Source: Streptomyces cinerochromogenes
GTDB lineage: Bacteria > Actinomycetota > Actinomycetes > Streptomycetales > Streptomycetaceae
Assembly: GCF_014648635.1 (NCBI RefSeq)
Contig: NZ_BMRM01000007.1
Location: forward strand, 186,001 to 250,000
DNA: 64,000 nucleotides
Direction: 5' to 3'
This document shows positions 43,873 to 55,295 of this stretch, piece by piece (position 1 is the first letter of the stretch; each line of letters begins with the position of its first letter). A model generated the notes under the pieces. It worked only from the letters and a program-made list of their open reading frames with translations, did no database searches and was not told the DNA's origin. A program made the translations under genes and the position numbers.

Positions 43873-45123
43873 CGGCAGTGACTTGATGCCGTTGATGAAG
43901 TTCGACACCAGTCGCCCGGCCGGTCCGGCGAGCCGCGGCGGCCCCGGCAGCACGCGCAGCACCTCCTCGTGGAGCAGCCGCAGCTGGAGCCGGGCGAAGT
44001 GGGCGCCCAGGCAGACGTGCGGGCCGTCCCCGAAGGAGACGTGCGGATTGGGGGAGCGGGCGAGGTCGAGCCGGCCGGGATCGGCGAAGACGCGCTCGTC
44101 CCGGTTGGCCGAGGCGTGGAACACCACGACCTTGTCGCCCGCCCGGACCGCCCGGCCCCCCAGCTCCGTGTCCCGCACGGCCGTCCGCCGGAAGGTCAGC
44201 ACCGGTGGGTGCCAGCGCAGCAGCTCGTCCACGGCGGACGGTACGCCGACCTTCCCGGCGCGCAGCAGCTCGTACGCCCCCGGGTGCTCCGCCAGCGCCA
44301 GCAGCCCGCCCGGGGCGGCGCTGCGGACGGTGTCGTTGCCCGCCACGGTGAGCAGGAAGAAGAACATCTCCAGCTCGGCACCGGCGAGTTCGGCTTCGTG
44401 GGCGAGCGTCGTCATGATGTCGTCGGCCGGGTGCCGTCGTTTGTGCGCGGCCAGCTGTCCGGCGTAGGCGAACATGTCCCGCAGCATCGCCGGTGACCTC
44501 GGGTTCACCGGCCTGCCCGACCCGTCCCGCACCGGCGGACCGGCCTCGTCCGGATCCTGGTAGCCGATGACCCGCTGCGTCCAGTGCAGCAGCAGATGCC
44601 GGTCACCGTCCGGGACGCCCAGCAGATCCGCCAGGTTCAGCAGGGCGTACTCGTCGGTGACGGCGGCCACCAGATCGACCGTGCCGTCCCCCTCCCGCGC
44701 CGTCGCCAGGGCACCCGCGAGCAGCGTGCGCGCCCGCTCCCGGGCCACCTCCGCGAACCGGTCGACGCGCCCCGGCGTGAAGGCGCGGCTCACCAGCCGG
44801 CGCAGCCGCCCGTGCGCCGGCGGGTCCTGGTTGAGCATCATCCGCCGGACGAACGGAAGGTCCTCCGGGTCCGGGTCGCGGATCTGCGTCGCACCGGCGT
44901 ACGAGGAGTACGTCCCGGCGTCCTTCAGCACGCGTACGACGTCCGCGTGCCGGGTCACCGCCCAGAACCCGGGCCCGGCCGGCCAGCCCAGCACCTCCGG
45001 CTCCTCCTGCCAGGCCACCGGATGGTGGTCGCGCAGCACGCGGTAGGCGTCGTAGGGCACACCGGCGGCGTACCGGCGCGGGTCGAAGACGTCCGGGACC
45101 GGCGGCGCCTCGGGCACGCTCAC
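43858..45123 (-). CDS. cytochrome P450
   Basis: A 421-residue soluble P450. The haem-binding loop is FGDGPHVCLGAHFARLQ (thiolate Cys about 367), I-helix VAGNDTVRSA with the acid-alcohol pair replaced by Asn-Asp-Thr order, ExxR as ELLR, and the PERF-like DPGRLDLARS. Overall wording (NFINGIKSLPLEI, MMLNQDPPAHGRLRRLVSRAF) is closest to bacterial CYP124/125/142-like lipid and terpene hydroxylases. GTG start overlaps the stop of the hydrolase gene (GTGA), so the two are made together. No ferredoxin gene is adjacent. Substrate unknown; the geosmin synthase is the next gene to the right. Confidence 0.9.
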   Translation of the reverse strand: MSVPEAPPVPDVFDPRRYAAGVPYDAYRVLRDHHPVAWQEEPEVLGWPAGPGFWAVTRHADVVRVLKDAGTYSSYAGATQIRDPDPEDLPFVRRMMLNQDPPAHGRLRRLVSRAFTPGRVDRFAEVARERARTLLAGALATAREGDGTVDLVAAVTDEYALLNLADLLGVPDGDRHLLLHWTQRVIGYQDPDEAGPPVRDGSGRPVNPRSPAMLRDMFAYAGQLAAHKRRHPADDIMTTLAHEAELAGAELEMFFFLLTVAGNDTVRSAAPGGLLALAEHPGAYELLRAGKVGVPSAVDELLRWHPPVLTFRRTAVRDTELGGRAVRAGDKVVVFHASANRDERVFADPGRLDLARSPNPHVSFGDGPHVCLGAHFARLQLRLLHEEVLRVLPGPPRLAGPAGRLVSNFINGIKSLPLEIA

Positions 45124-46010
45124 GCGGGTTCGCCCTCGCGGGCCTCGACCGCTTCGCTCACTTCCACCGCTTCATGCGCCTCGACCGCTTCGACCGCTTC
45201 CTTCGCCTCCCGCGCCGCATCCGTTCCGTCGGTACCGTCGGTACCGTCCGCCCGCAGGAAGTCCTCCACGGTGCGGATCAGCTCCAGCGGGGTCTCGTCC
45301 ATGGCGTAGTGGCCGGCGCCGGGCAGTACGGCGAGCCGCGCGCGCGGGTACCAGGACATCCAGGTCTGCCGCATGACCTCCGGCGACAGCGCGGGGTCGA
45401 GCGCGCCGGCCACGGCGAGCGCCGGCACCTCGCTGCCCACGACGTCCGCGCTGAAGTCCTCACCCGCCCACGAGTCCAGCCAGGCCCGGAACGCCTTGGC
45501 GTCGCTGCGCTCCAGCGAGCGGGCGACCATCCGGTCCAGCCAGGCGGCGGGCCGGCGCCCTCCGGTGGTGACGTCGATGATCGCCCGCCGGTACGCCGCC
45601 CGGTGCGCCGCCCCCGTGAACAGCGCCTGCTGTTCCCCGGCCAGCGGCATGCCCGAGGCCGGCACCGGCGAGACGCCGACGATCCGGCGGAGCCGGTGCG
45701 GAGCCACGGCGAGCAGCCGCTGCGCCACCGCGCCGCCCATGGAGTGCCCGATCACCGAGAACCGCTCCCAGCCGAGCCGGTCCGCCAGCTCCACCAGGTC
45801 CACGGCCGCCTCGGCGGTCGTGTACGCACCCGTGGCGTCCCGGGCCTCGCCGTAGCCGCGCAGGTCGACCAGCGCGTAGGCGAAGGACGCGCGGTCCACG
45901 TCCGGCAGGACGGCCGCGTACGCCGACCGGTCGGCGAACCAGCCGTGCACGGCGAACACCTTGTGGGCGCCGTCGCCGTGCACCTCATGGGGGAGTGCGA
46001 AGGAGGTCAT
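45120..46010 (-). CDS. alpha/beta hydrolase
   Basis: A 296-residue cytosolic hydrolase starting at ATG 46010. It has oxyanion-loop HGWFADRS, nucleophile GHSMGG, acid in AGALDPALS and His in GAGHYAMDE, the full catalytic triad of the fold. The last ~45 residues are an odd acidic tail with DGTDGTDGT and EAVEA repeats, encoded by repetitive DNA. It is the first gene of a coupled pair with the P450, divergent from the geosmin synthase gene. Esterase, lactonase or epoxide-hydrolase activity are all possible. Confidence 0.87.
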   Translation of the reverse strand: MTSFALPHEVHGDGAHKVFAVHGWFADRSAYAAVLPDVDRASFAYALVDLRGYGEARDATGAYTTAEAAVDLVELADRLGWERFSVIGHSMGGAVAQRLLAVAPHRLRRIVGVSPVPASGMPLAGEQQALFTGAAHRAAYRRAIIDVTTGGRRPAAWLDRMVARSLERSDAKAFRAWLDSWAGEDFSADVVGSEVPALAVAGALDPALSPEVMRQTWMSWYPRARLAVLPGAGHYAMDETPLELIRTVEDFLRADGTDGTDGTDAAREAKEAVEAVEAHEAVEVSEAVEAREGEPA

Positions 46011-46153
46011 GCGCTTACCGTGGCCCCCGCGCGCGGGCACGGCAAGAGCACCAACGCCACAACCGCCCGCCGGAGTTCCCGGTTTCCCGGGCGGTTCACG
46101 CGATGGTGTGATCATGTACCGCCGTGCGGATGGGGGTCCGGGGACCCGGGTAG

Positions 46154-48325
<2,172 letters not shown>

Positions 48326-48439
48326 CGGTCACCGAAACTTCTCGTACGGAATCGGGCATTCGGGGAACTACGGTGAGCCCTCGGAAGTCTTGTGGAGTAA
48401 GGGGAACAACAGACCACGGATCACGGGGGGTGCTCGGCC

Positions 48440-50314
48440 TTGACCGAGACCATCGAGAGGCTCACCGAAGAGACCACGGGGGAGAAGGCGTCGGGGACGG
48501 GGGAACTGACGCCGTACGTCGCGCCGTTAACCGTGCCGCCCCTCCTGCGGCCCGCCGACGGCGACGTCCTGCGCGAGACCGAGATCGCGCTGCGTCCGAC
48601 CTGGGTGCGCCTGCACCCGCAGCTCCCGCCGACCCTGATGTGGGGATACGACGGGCACGTGCCGGGCCCGACCATCGAGGTGCGGCGCGGCCAGCGCGTC
48701 CGCATCGCCTGGACCAACCGCATACCCAAGGACAGCGAGTACCCGGTCACCTCGGTGGAGGTGCCGCTGCGCACCGACGGCCGCCCGCAGGCCACCACCG
48801 AGCCCGGCCGCGGAGGCGTCGAGCCGAACAAGGACGTCGCCGCCCTGCCCGCCTGGTCGGTGACCCACCTGCACGGCGCGCAGACCGGCGGAGGCAACGA
48901 CGGCTGGGCGGACAACGCCGTCGGCCACGGCGACGCCCAGCTGTCGGAGTACCCGAACGACCACCAGGCGGTGCAGTGGTGGTACCACGACCACGCCATG
49001 AACATCACCCGGTGGAACGTGATGACGGGCCTGTACGGCACCTACCTCGTCCGGGACGACGAGGAGGACGCCCTCCACCTGCCCTCCGGCGAGCGCGAGA
49101 TCCCGCTGCTCATCGCCGACCGCAACCTCGACACCGACGAGGACGGCCGCCTCAACGGCCGGCTGCTGCACAAGACGGTGATCGTCCAGGAGAAGAACCC
49201 GGAGACGGGCAAGCCGGTCTCCGTCCCGTTCACCGGCCCGTACACCACGGTCAACGGCCGCATCTGGCCCTACGCCGACGTCGACCCGGCCTGGTACCGC
49301 TTCCGGCTGGTCAACGCCTCCAACGCGCGCATCTTCGACCTCGTCCTCATCGACGAGGACGGCGAGCCGGTGCCGGGCATCGTCCACCAGATCGGCAGCG
49401 ACGGCGGGCTGCTGCCACGCCCGGTGCCGGTCGACTTCGACGAGCAGCTGCCCGCCCTCACCGCCGCGCCGGCCGAGCGCTTCGACCTGCTGGTGGACTT
49501 CCGGGGCCTGGCCGGGCGGACCCTCCGCCTGGTGAACAAGGGCCGCAACCAGCCGGCCGGCGTGTCCGACCCGGCCGGTGACGTGCCCTGCCCGGACGTG
49601 CTGGAGTTCCGGGTCCGGGACACCTGCGAGGAGGACACCTTCGAACTGCCGGAGGTGCTCTCCAACTCCTTCCGCCGCCTCACCCACGACATCCCGCACG
49701 GCCACCGCCTGGTCCTGCTCACGCCGCCCGCCACCAAGGGCGCCGGCGGGCACCCGGAGATCTGGGAGATGACCGAGGTCCCGGACGCCTCCGGCCTGCG
49801 GCTGCCGGCCGAGGGCATCGTCCAGGTCACCGGACCCGACGGCACCACGAAGACGTACCGCCGCACCGCGCGGACGTTCAACGACGGACTCGGCTTCACC
49901 ATCGCCGAGGGCAGCCACGAGCAGTGGAGCTTCCTCAACCTCGCGCCCATCGTGCACCCCATGCACATCCACCTGGCCGACTTCCAGCTGCTGGGCCGGG
50001 ACGCCTACGACGTCTCCGGCTTCGACCCGGCCGTCGGCGGCACCCGCACCCCGATCCGGTACGACGCGGGGACGGCGATACCGCTCGCGCCGAACGAGCG
50101 CGGCCACAAGGACGTCTTCCGGGTCCCGGGCAACCAGATGCTGCGGGTCATGGGCCGCTTCGACGGCGCGTACGGCCGGTTCATGTACCACTGCCACCTG
50201 CTGGAGCACGAGGACATGGGCATGATGCGGCCGTTCGTCGTCATGCCGCCGGAAGCCCTGAAGTTCGACCACGGCGGGGCGCACGGCGGCCACGGCGAGG
50301 GCCACACGGGCTGA
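48440..50314 (+). CDS. multicopper oxidase, phenoxazinone-synthase-like
   Basis: A 624-residue three-cupredoxin oxidase. Copper-binding motifs are [35 protein letters not shown] and [13 protein letters not shown] (type-1 Cys with Met axial ligand). The SFEYP-like insert, length and NEGRG-type loop fit the PhsA/CotA branch that oxidises o-aminophenols and phenols. There is no signal peptide; the tail is His-rich ([12 protein letters not shown]), perhaps loading copper. TTG start at 48440. Leu30 is a TTA codon (48527-48529), one of only two seen by eye in this window. That makes expression bldA-dependent, as expected for a developmental or antibiotic-related enzyme. Confidence 0.9.
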   Translation: MTETIERLTEETTGEKASGTGELTPYVAPLTVPPLLRPADGDVLRETEIALRPTWVRLHPQLPPTLMWGYDGHVPGPTIEVRRGQRVRIAWTNRIPKDSEYPVTSVEVPLRTDGRPQATTEPGRGGVEPNKDVAALPAWSVTHLHGAQTGGGNDGWADNAVGHGDAQLSEYPNDHQAVQWWYHDHAMNITRWNVMTGLYGTYLVRDDEEDALHLPSGEREIPLLIADRNLDTDEDGRLNGRLLHKTVIVQEKNPETGKPVSVPFTGPYTTVNGRIWPYADVDPAWYRFRLVNASNARIFDLVLIDEDGEPVPGIVHQIGSDGGLLPRPVPVDFDEQLPALTAAPAERFDLLVDFRGLAGRTLRLVNKGRNQPAGVSDPAGDVPCPDVLEFRVRDTCEEDTFELPEVLSNSFRRLTHDIPHGHRLVLLTPPATKGAGGHPEIWEMTEVPDASGLRLPAEGIVQVTGPDGTTKTYRRTARTFNDGLGFTIAEGSHEQWSFLNLAPIVHPMHIHLADFQLLGRDAYDVSGFDPAVGGTRTPIRYDAGTAIPLAPNERGHKDVFRVPGNQMLRVMGRFDGAYGRFMYHCHLLEHEDMGMMRPFVVMPPEALKFDHGGAHGGHGEGHTG

Positions 50315-50353
50315 CGGCGGGACAGGGGCGGCCGCGGGTGCGGGCAGGCCGGG

Positions 50354-51079
50354 TCACACCGGCCGGGCGGCGGTCCGGGACGCCGCGTGCTCGACCGCGG
50401 CACGCGCCAGTGCCCGGATCATCGGGTGCGGCCGCGAGCCGTCGCCGGCCAGCTCCGGCTGGAACAGCGAGGCCAGGAAGAACGGATGGCCGGGCAGCTC
50501 GGCCATCCGGACCCGGCCGTCCTCGTCGTGGCCGGAGAACCGCAGCCCGTGGGCGCGGAGCGTGTCGAGGTGGCGCGTGGGGCCGTAGGCGCAGAAGTAC
50601 CGCTCCACCGTGCGCGCCGAGCCGATCACGGACGCGGCCAGCGAGTCCGGCTCGACCGCCACCGCGGCCTCGTGGCCCACCAGGGAGCAGGCCAGCGGCT
50701 CGATGAGCGGGTCCTCGGCGTCCGGGTCGTTCTCGGCGTGCGCCACGCGGGTCAGCCCGCACACGTTCCGGGCGTACTCCAGCAGCGCGTGCTGGAAGCC
50801 GCCGCACGTGCCCAGGAACGGGATGCCCTCCTCGCGCGCGGTGCGCACCGCCGCGAGGACACCCGCCTCGCTGCGGTACGGGCTGCCCGGAAGTACCCAC
50901 ACGGCGTCGAACCCGCGCACCGCGCCCTCGGCCGCGGCGTCCTCCGAGGAGATCCAGTACGCGTCCAGGACCAGCCGGTCCCGGGCGGCCAGGGCGTCCA
51001 GCAGAACCGGGACGCGGGTGTGCGAGACGACGTGCGGGGAGCGGTCGCCGACGAGGGCGAGGGTGGCGGTGTTCATCAT
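50354..51079 (-). CDS. CTP-synthase C-terminal-like glutamine amidotransferase homologue
   Basis: A 241-residue class-I GATase fold. The nucleophile elbow is FLGTCGGFQHALLEY and the C-terminal site ASLFQPEL. In active amidotransferases the latter is HPE; here the His is Gln, so glutaminase activity is doubtful. This matches a family labelled CTP synthase C-terminal region-related. No in-frame TGA suggests selenocysteine. Start at ATG 51079, with an adjacent ATG at 51076. Divergent from a LysR gene with ~90 bp between, a classic regulator-target arrangement. Confidence 0.82.
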   Translation of the reverse strand: MMNTATLALVGDRSPHVVSHTRVPVLLDALAARDRLVLDAYWISSEDAAAEGAVRGFDAVWVLPGSPYRSEAGVLAAVRTAREEGIPFLGTCGGFQHALLEYARNVCGLTRVAHAENDPDAEDPLIEPLACSLVGHEAAVAVEPDSLAASVIGSARTVERYFCAYGPTRHLDTLRAHGLRFSGHDEDGRVRMAELPGHPFFLASLFQPELAGDGSRPHPMIRALARAAVEHAASRTAARPV

Positions 51080-51172
51080 GGCCACCATCCTCGGCACCAC
51101 GGGTGGTTCACGTCCAACGATGGTTCCTGCACGGTCGATAAGCGCTGCTGATGGAGTGCCATGCTGGGCGGC

Positions 51173-52042
51173 ATGGACCCGCATCTGCTCCGCACCTACG
51201 TCACCGTGGCGCGTCTCGCCTCCTTCTCGGAGGCCGCGCGCGAGCTGGGCTACACCCAGTCCGCGGTCTCCCAGCACATCGCCGCCCTCGAACAGGACCT
51301 GGGCGCACCGCTGCTGACCCGTCGGCCGGTCGCGCCCACGACAGCGGGCGAACGGCTGCTGGAGCACGCCGGTCCGCTGCTGCTGCGGCTCGACGCGGCC
51401 CGTGCCGACGTCGTCCGCATGGCCGCCGCGCCCCAGCACGGCCTGACCCTCGCCACCACCGCGACCGCGCTCGGCCCCGCCGTCCTCGGCGCGCTCCCGC
51501 CGGCCGGTGTCACCCTGCGCGTCCTCACCCGCGCGGAGATCCCCGCCGCCGTCGCCACGGGCGCCGCCGACCTCGGCCTCGTCGACGGGCCGGCGGCGCC
51601 GAGCGATCCGCTGCGGCTGCCCGACGTGGCGCCGCTGACCACGCACGGCGTCGCCGAGGAACCCGTGAGCGTCCTGCTGCCCGCCGGACATCCCCTCGCC
51701 GGCCGTACCGGTCTGCGCCTCGGCGACCTCCGGGACGCCCGCTGGATCGACGCGCCCGACGCGGCACTCCCGCTCGCACACCTGCGCGCCGCGACCGCGG
51801 GCGGCGGCGCCTTCCGGCCCGCCCTGCGCTACGAGGGCACCGACATCCGCACCCTCACCGCCCTCACGGCGGCCGGGCACGGCCTCACCCTGCTGCCCCG
51901 CTCGGCGGCCGCGGCCGTCCCCGGTACAGCCGCCGTCCCCCTCACCTCCCCCCGCCTCGTCCACCGCACGGAACTCCTGCACGGCGGCAGCCCCGGGGGT
52001 GCGGCGGCGGAGGTGGTGCGACGGCTCCTGGACGGGCGGTGA
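51173..52042 (+). CDS. LysR-family transcriptional regulator
   Basis: A 289-residue regulator. The N-terminal winged helix is LLRTYVTVARLASFSEAARELGYTQSAVSQHIAALEQDLG, followed by the linker helix and a two-lobed periplasmic-binding-like effector domain. ATG 51173 (MDPHLLRTY) matches usual LysR starts; an in-frame ATG at 51161 has GGAG too close. Divergent from the GATase-like gene, which it probably controls. Effector unknown. Confidence 0.88.
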   Translation: MDPHLLRTYVTVARLASFSEAARELGYTQSAVSQHIAALEQDLGAPLLTRRPVAPTTAGERLLEHAGPLLLRLDAARADVVRMAAAPQHGLTLATTATALGPAVLGALPPAGVTLRVLTRAEIPAAVATGAADLGLVDGPAAPSDPLRLPDVAPLTTHGVAEEPVSVLLPAGHPLAGRTGLRLGDLRDARWIDAPDAALPLAHLRAATAGGGAFRPALRYEGTDIRTLTALTAAGHGLTLLPRSAAAAVPGTAAVPLTSPRLVHRTELLHGGSPGGAAAEVVRRLLDGR

Positions 52043-52291
52043 GCGCGCCGGAACCGGTGAGGAGAGCCGAAAGGAGGAAGAGCGGCACCGGCCGACGGTC
52101 CGGCCGGTGGTCCGGCCGGTGTGCTACGGCGGCGGTCCGGCCGGCCCACGCCACCACGGTCGGGCGCGCGTCGGCCCGCGCGCTCCCCTCCGCGCCCCCT
52201 ACCCGCCGCCGGTCTTCGGCCATTCTCACTCGTTCGTGTCTCGTCGCGGCCCGCCGTCCCGGGTAGAGCACCAGCCGGAGGCGAGCGAACC

Positions 52292-52861
52292 ATGGAACAG
52301 ACTGCGTTGCGTCCCAAGCCCATCCCCGGTCAGGACCGGCGGGACGACGGCACCGCCGGGACCGCCGGGACCGCCGGCCCCGCCCGCCGCCCGCACGCCG
52401 CGCCCCGGCGCGGGCGGCGGCTGCGGACCGTGCTGCTGGGCGTGTGCGCCGGCACCGCGCTGGTGCTCTCCGGTGTCGGCATCGGCACCGTCGGCGCCAC
52501 GGTGATCGGCATGGGCCGGCTCGCCGAACTGCAACGTCAGGCTCCGCCGCCGGCCCCCTCGGCCACTCCCACCGCCGAGCCCGCCCCCGCCGCGCCCGGC
52601 GCGACCCTGGGTGTCGAGGTCGTCGACGCCGAGAAGGCGGGCGCGCTGGTGGTGGGCGTGCACGTGCCCGGCCCCGGTTACGCGGCCGGCCTGGTCCGCG
52701 GTGACGTGGTGCTGCAGTTCGGCACGTCCCGGGTCGACACCGCCGCCGACCTCGCCCGCGCCGTCACCCGCGCCCGCTCAGGGAAAGCCGTGCTGCTCAC
52801 CGTGCGCCACAGCGGCGGCGGCTACCAGCAGCTGTCGGTGGCCCCCGGCCTGGTCACCTGA
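52292..52861 (+). CDS. membrane-anchored PDZ domain protein
   Basis: A 189-residue protein, ATG 52292 with GGAGG upstream. A Pro/Gly/Ala/Arg-rich cytoplasmic N-terminus precedes one membrane helix (TVLLGVCAGTALVLSGVGIGTVG). A Pro-rich linker leads to a ~85-residue extracellular PDZ domain (LGVEVVDAEKAGALVVGVHVPGPGYAAGLVRGDVVLQFGTS). No protease domain is attached, so it may be an adaptor for a separate exported protease or bind C-termini of wall proteins. Stands alone on the strand. Confidence 0.8.
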   Translation: MEQTALRPKPIPGQDRRDDGTAGTAGTAGPARRPHAAPRRGRRLRTVLLGVCAGTALVLSGVGIGTVGATVIGMGRLAELQRQAPPPAPSATPTAEPAPAAPGATLGVEVVDAEKAGALVVGVHVPGPGYAAGLVRGDVVLQFGTSRVDTAADLARAVTRARSGKAVLLTVRHSGGGYQQLSVAPGLVT

Positions 52862-53134
52862 CCGAGCCGCGTCCCTACGGCTCGCAGGTCCCGCACACGC
52901 CACGAAACCCGCTGGTCACCGTCCGTCCCGCGCGCCATCATGGGCCCATGCCGAGTCCCCTCGCCACGGACCGCGGACCGCGCAGCGCGCGCTGCGGACC
53001 GCGCACCGCTGGACGTCGGTCGCCGGGACCGGCTCGCGTGCCCCTGTCCGGGCGGGCAGGATGCTGCCCGAGACGCCGACGCGCCACCGCCCCGCCCCGC
53101 CCCTTCTCCCTTCCCCTCGCGCCCGGAGGCCCGG

Positions 53135-54262
53135 ATGACCGGTAGTACGCCCGCGCCCTTCACCGCCGCCGACTACAGGGCCCGCATGGAGCGCGCCGCG
53201 CGCTCCGCAGCCGACGCCGGCCTCGCCGGGCTGCTCGTCGCCCCGGGACCGGACATGGTGTGGCTCACCGGCTACACACCCACCGCCGTCACCGAACGGC
53301 TCACCGTGCTGGTCCTCGCCCCGGGCCGGGACCCCGTCCTGGTCGTGCCCACCCTGGAGGCCCCGGACGCCGAGCAGGCCACCGGCGCCGCCGCGCTGAC
53401 CCTGCGCGACTGGACCGACGGAAAGGACCCGTACGCCGTCACCGCCGGCCTCCTCGACGACCGCGGCCGGTTCGGCATCAGCGACAACACCTGGGCGATG
53501 CACCTGCTGGGCCTCCAGCGGACCCTGCCCGACACCTCCTACGCCTCCCTCACCGACGCCCTGCCCATGCTGCGCGCGGTGAAGGACGCGGCCGAGCTGG
53601 ACCTGCTGGCGGCCGCCGGAGCGGCTGCGGACACCACGTTCGAGGAGATCCGGAAGGTTCCCTTCGCGGGCCGCCGAGAGTCCGACGTCGGCCAGGACCT
53701 CGCCCGCCTGCTGCGCCGCTTCGGTCACTCCCAGGTCGACTTCACCATCGTCGGCTCCGGCCCGAACGGCGCCAACCCGCACCACGAGGTCGGCGACCGG
53801 GTCATCCGGCGCGGCGACATGGTCGTCCTCGACTTCGGCGGCCTGATGAACGGCTACGGCTCCGACACCACCCGCACGGTCCACGTCGGCGAGCCGACCG
53901 AGGAGGAGCGCCGGGTCCACGACGTGGTGCGCGCAGCCCAGGAGGCCGGTGTCCAGGCGGTACGCCCGGGCGTGGCCTGTCAGGAGGTCGACCGCGCGGC
54001 CCGCGCGGTGATCAGGGACGCCGGGTACGGCGAGTACTTCATCCACCGCACCGGGCACGGCATCGGCGTCACCACGCACGAGCCGCCGTACATGATCGAG
54101 GGCGAGGAGCAGCCGCTCGTGCCCGGCATGTGCTTCTCCGTGGAGCCCGGCATCTATCTGCCCGGCCGCTTCGGGGTGCGGATCGAGGACATCGTCACGG
54201 TCACGGAGGACGGCGGACGCCGCCTCAACAACACCACCCGTGAGATGGTCATAGTGGACTGA
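53135..54262 (+). CDS. M24-family Xaa-Pro aminopeptidase-like metallopeptidase
   Basis: A 375-residue pita-bread-fold peptidase. The N-terminal creatinase-like domain includes GLLVAPGPDMVWLTGYTPT. The C-terminal domain carries the dinuclear metal ligands: Asp in VVLDFGG, Asp in GYGSDTTRT, His in HRTGHGIGV, Glu in SVEPGIY and Glu in VRIEDIVTV. Removes N-terminal residues before proline; cytosolic, no signal peptide. ATG 53135 follows CGGAGG. The 273-bp stretch before it looks non-coding. Confidence 0.92.
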   Translation: MTGSTPAPFTAADYRARMERAARSAADAGLAGLLVAPGPDMVWLTGYTPTAVTERLTVLVLAPGRDPVLVVPTLEAPDAEQATGAAALTLRDWTDGKDPYAVTAGLLDDRGRFGISDNTWAMHLLGLQRTLPDTSYASLTDALPMLRAVKDAAELDLLAAAGAAADTTFEEIRKVPFAGRRESDVGQDLARLLRRFGHSQVDFTIVGSGPNGANPHHEVGDRVIRRGDMVVLDFGGLMNGYGSDTTRTVHVGEPTEEERRVHDVVRAAQEAGVQAVRPGVACQEVDRAARAVIRDAGYGEYFIHRTGHGIGVTTHEPPYMIEGEEQPLVPGMCFSVEPGIYLPGRFGVRIEDIVTVTEDGGRRLNNTTREMVIVD

Positions 54263-54314
54263 GAGGCCCAGGAGACCCCTGCACGACGACACCCGGAACG
54301 GCTACCCGCGACCC

Positions 54315-55250
54315 ATGACCCAGGCACCGACACCCACCGCGGACACCGTCCGCAGACTGGTTCGTTCGCTGCTCAAGGAGGGCGACGACGGCACCGGTGG
54401 GCCCGATGTGCGGCCCGTGACGGAGGACCGGGAGCACACCTGGTGGATCGGCGGCCGCCATGTGCTGCGCCTCGCCCCCGACCGCGAGGCCTCCGTTCGC
54501 CGCCGCCGGGAACTGCGCCTGCGCGACGTGGTCCGCCCGCATGTGCCGGTCGCCGTGCCGACCAGCGTCGCGCACGGCGACTGGGCGCCCGGCCTCGCCT
54601 ACACGCTCGACACCCGGGTGCCCGGCGGCACGGCCGACGAGCACGACGTCTCCGCCATCGGCGAGGCGGACCTCGCCGGGCTGCTCGGCGGACTGCGCGC
54701 GGTGCCCGTACGGCAGGCCGAGGCGCTCGGTGTGCCGCGTGTCGCGCCGCGCTCGCTGGAGGCGCTGCGCCGGATGGCCGTGCACGCGGCCGAACGGCTC
54801 TCCGCCGCCGACGAGTTCGACGCCGCCCGGCTGCACCAGCTCACCCCGCCCGGCGCGGCCCAGCTCGCCGCGCAGCCCGGTACCGCCGTCCTCACCCACC
54901 ACGGGCTGACCGGCGCGCACGTGGTGGTCAGCGCCGACGGACGGGTGCGCGGCATCCTGGACTGGACCGCGGCGGCCCTCGGCGACCCGGCCGAGGACAT
55001 CGCCGGGCTCGCCGTCGCCGTCGGCTCCCCGGCGGCCGTCCGCGCCGCCACCCTCGCCGGCTACGGCGCCCGCCCCTGCCTGCGCGGCCTGTGGCTGGCC
55101 CGCTGCGACACCGTCATCCGCCTCACCGACCACCTGGAGGGCCGTACGACCGGCTCCCTGCCCCTCCTGCGGACCCAGCTGCGGCGCGTCTGGGAGCCGA
55201 TCCTGCTGGAGCGGGTGACGGACTTCCCGGAGGACGAACCGGAGCCCTGA
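54315..55250 (+). CDS. aminoglycoside-phosphotransferase-like protein lacking the catalytic Asp
   Basis: A 311-residue protein with the APH/choline-kinase fold. The N-lobe has HTWWIGGRHVLRLAP; the catalytic loop, normally HGDLxxxxV, reads HHGLTGAHV (195-203), so the base Asp is absent. The metal-binding Asp is kept in GILDWTAAALGDPAEDIAGL (Asp216). Either a pseudokinase that still binds substrate, or a branch with altered chemistry. Follows the M24 peptidase by 52 bp on the same strand. Not evidence of aminoglycoside resistance. Confidence 0.82.
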   Translation: MTQAPTPTADTVRRLVRSLLKEGDDGTGGPDVRPVTEDREHTWWIGGRHVLRLAPDREASVRRRRELRLRDVVRPHVPVAVPTSVAHGDWAPGLAYTLDTRVPGGTADEHDVSAIGEADLAGLLGGLRAVPVRQAEALGVPRVAPRSLEALRRMAVHAAERLSAADEFDAARLHQLTPPGAAQLAAQPGTAVLTHHGLTGAHVVVSADGRVRGILDWTAAALGDPAEDIAGLAVAVGSPAAVRAATLAGYGARPCLRGLWLARCDTVIRLTDHLEGRTTGSLPLLRTQLRRVWEPILLERVTDFPEDEPEP

Positions 55251-55269
55251 CGGGGCCGCAGCGGCCCCG
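55251..55269. terminator. hairpin between convergent phosphotransferase-like gene and treZ
   Basis: CGGGGCCGC (55251-55259) and its exact complement (55261-55269) around a single base. It lies directly after the stop and could serve both strands. Confidence 0.7.
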
Positions 55270-55295
55270 CAGGCGGTGCCTGTACCGTCCGCCGG

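Noticed and set aside
43858-45123. P450 as the fifth gene of the conservon (rarE-like)
   Set aside because: It is 9.5 kb from cvnA-D, in a separate coupled pair with a hydrolase. No P450 lies directly downstream of cvnD, where the MITE-like element sits.
50354-51079. Selenoprotein, as the family name CTP synthase-related (seleno)protein might suggest
   Set aside because: No in-frame TGA before the terminal stop and no SECIS-like element noticed.
54315-55250. Aminoglycoside resistance gene
   Set aside because: Only the general fold matches; the catalytic Asp is missing and there is no resistance or biosynthetic context.
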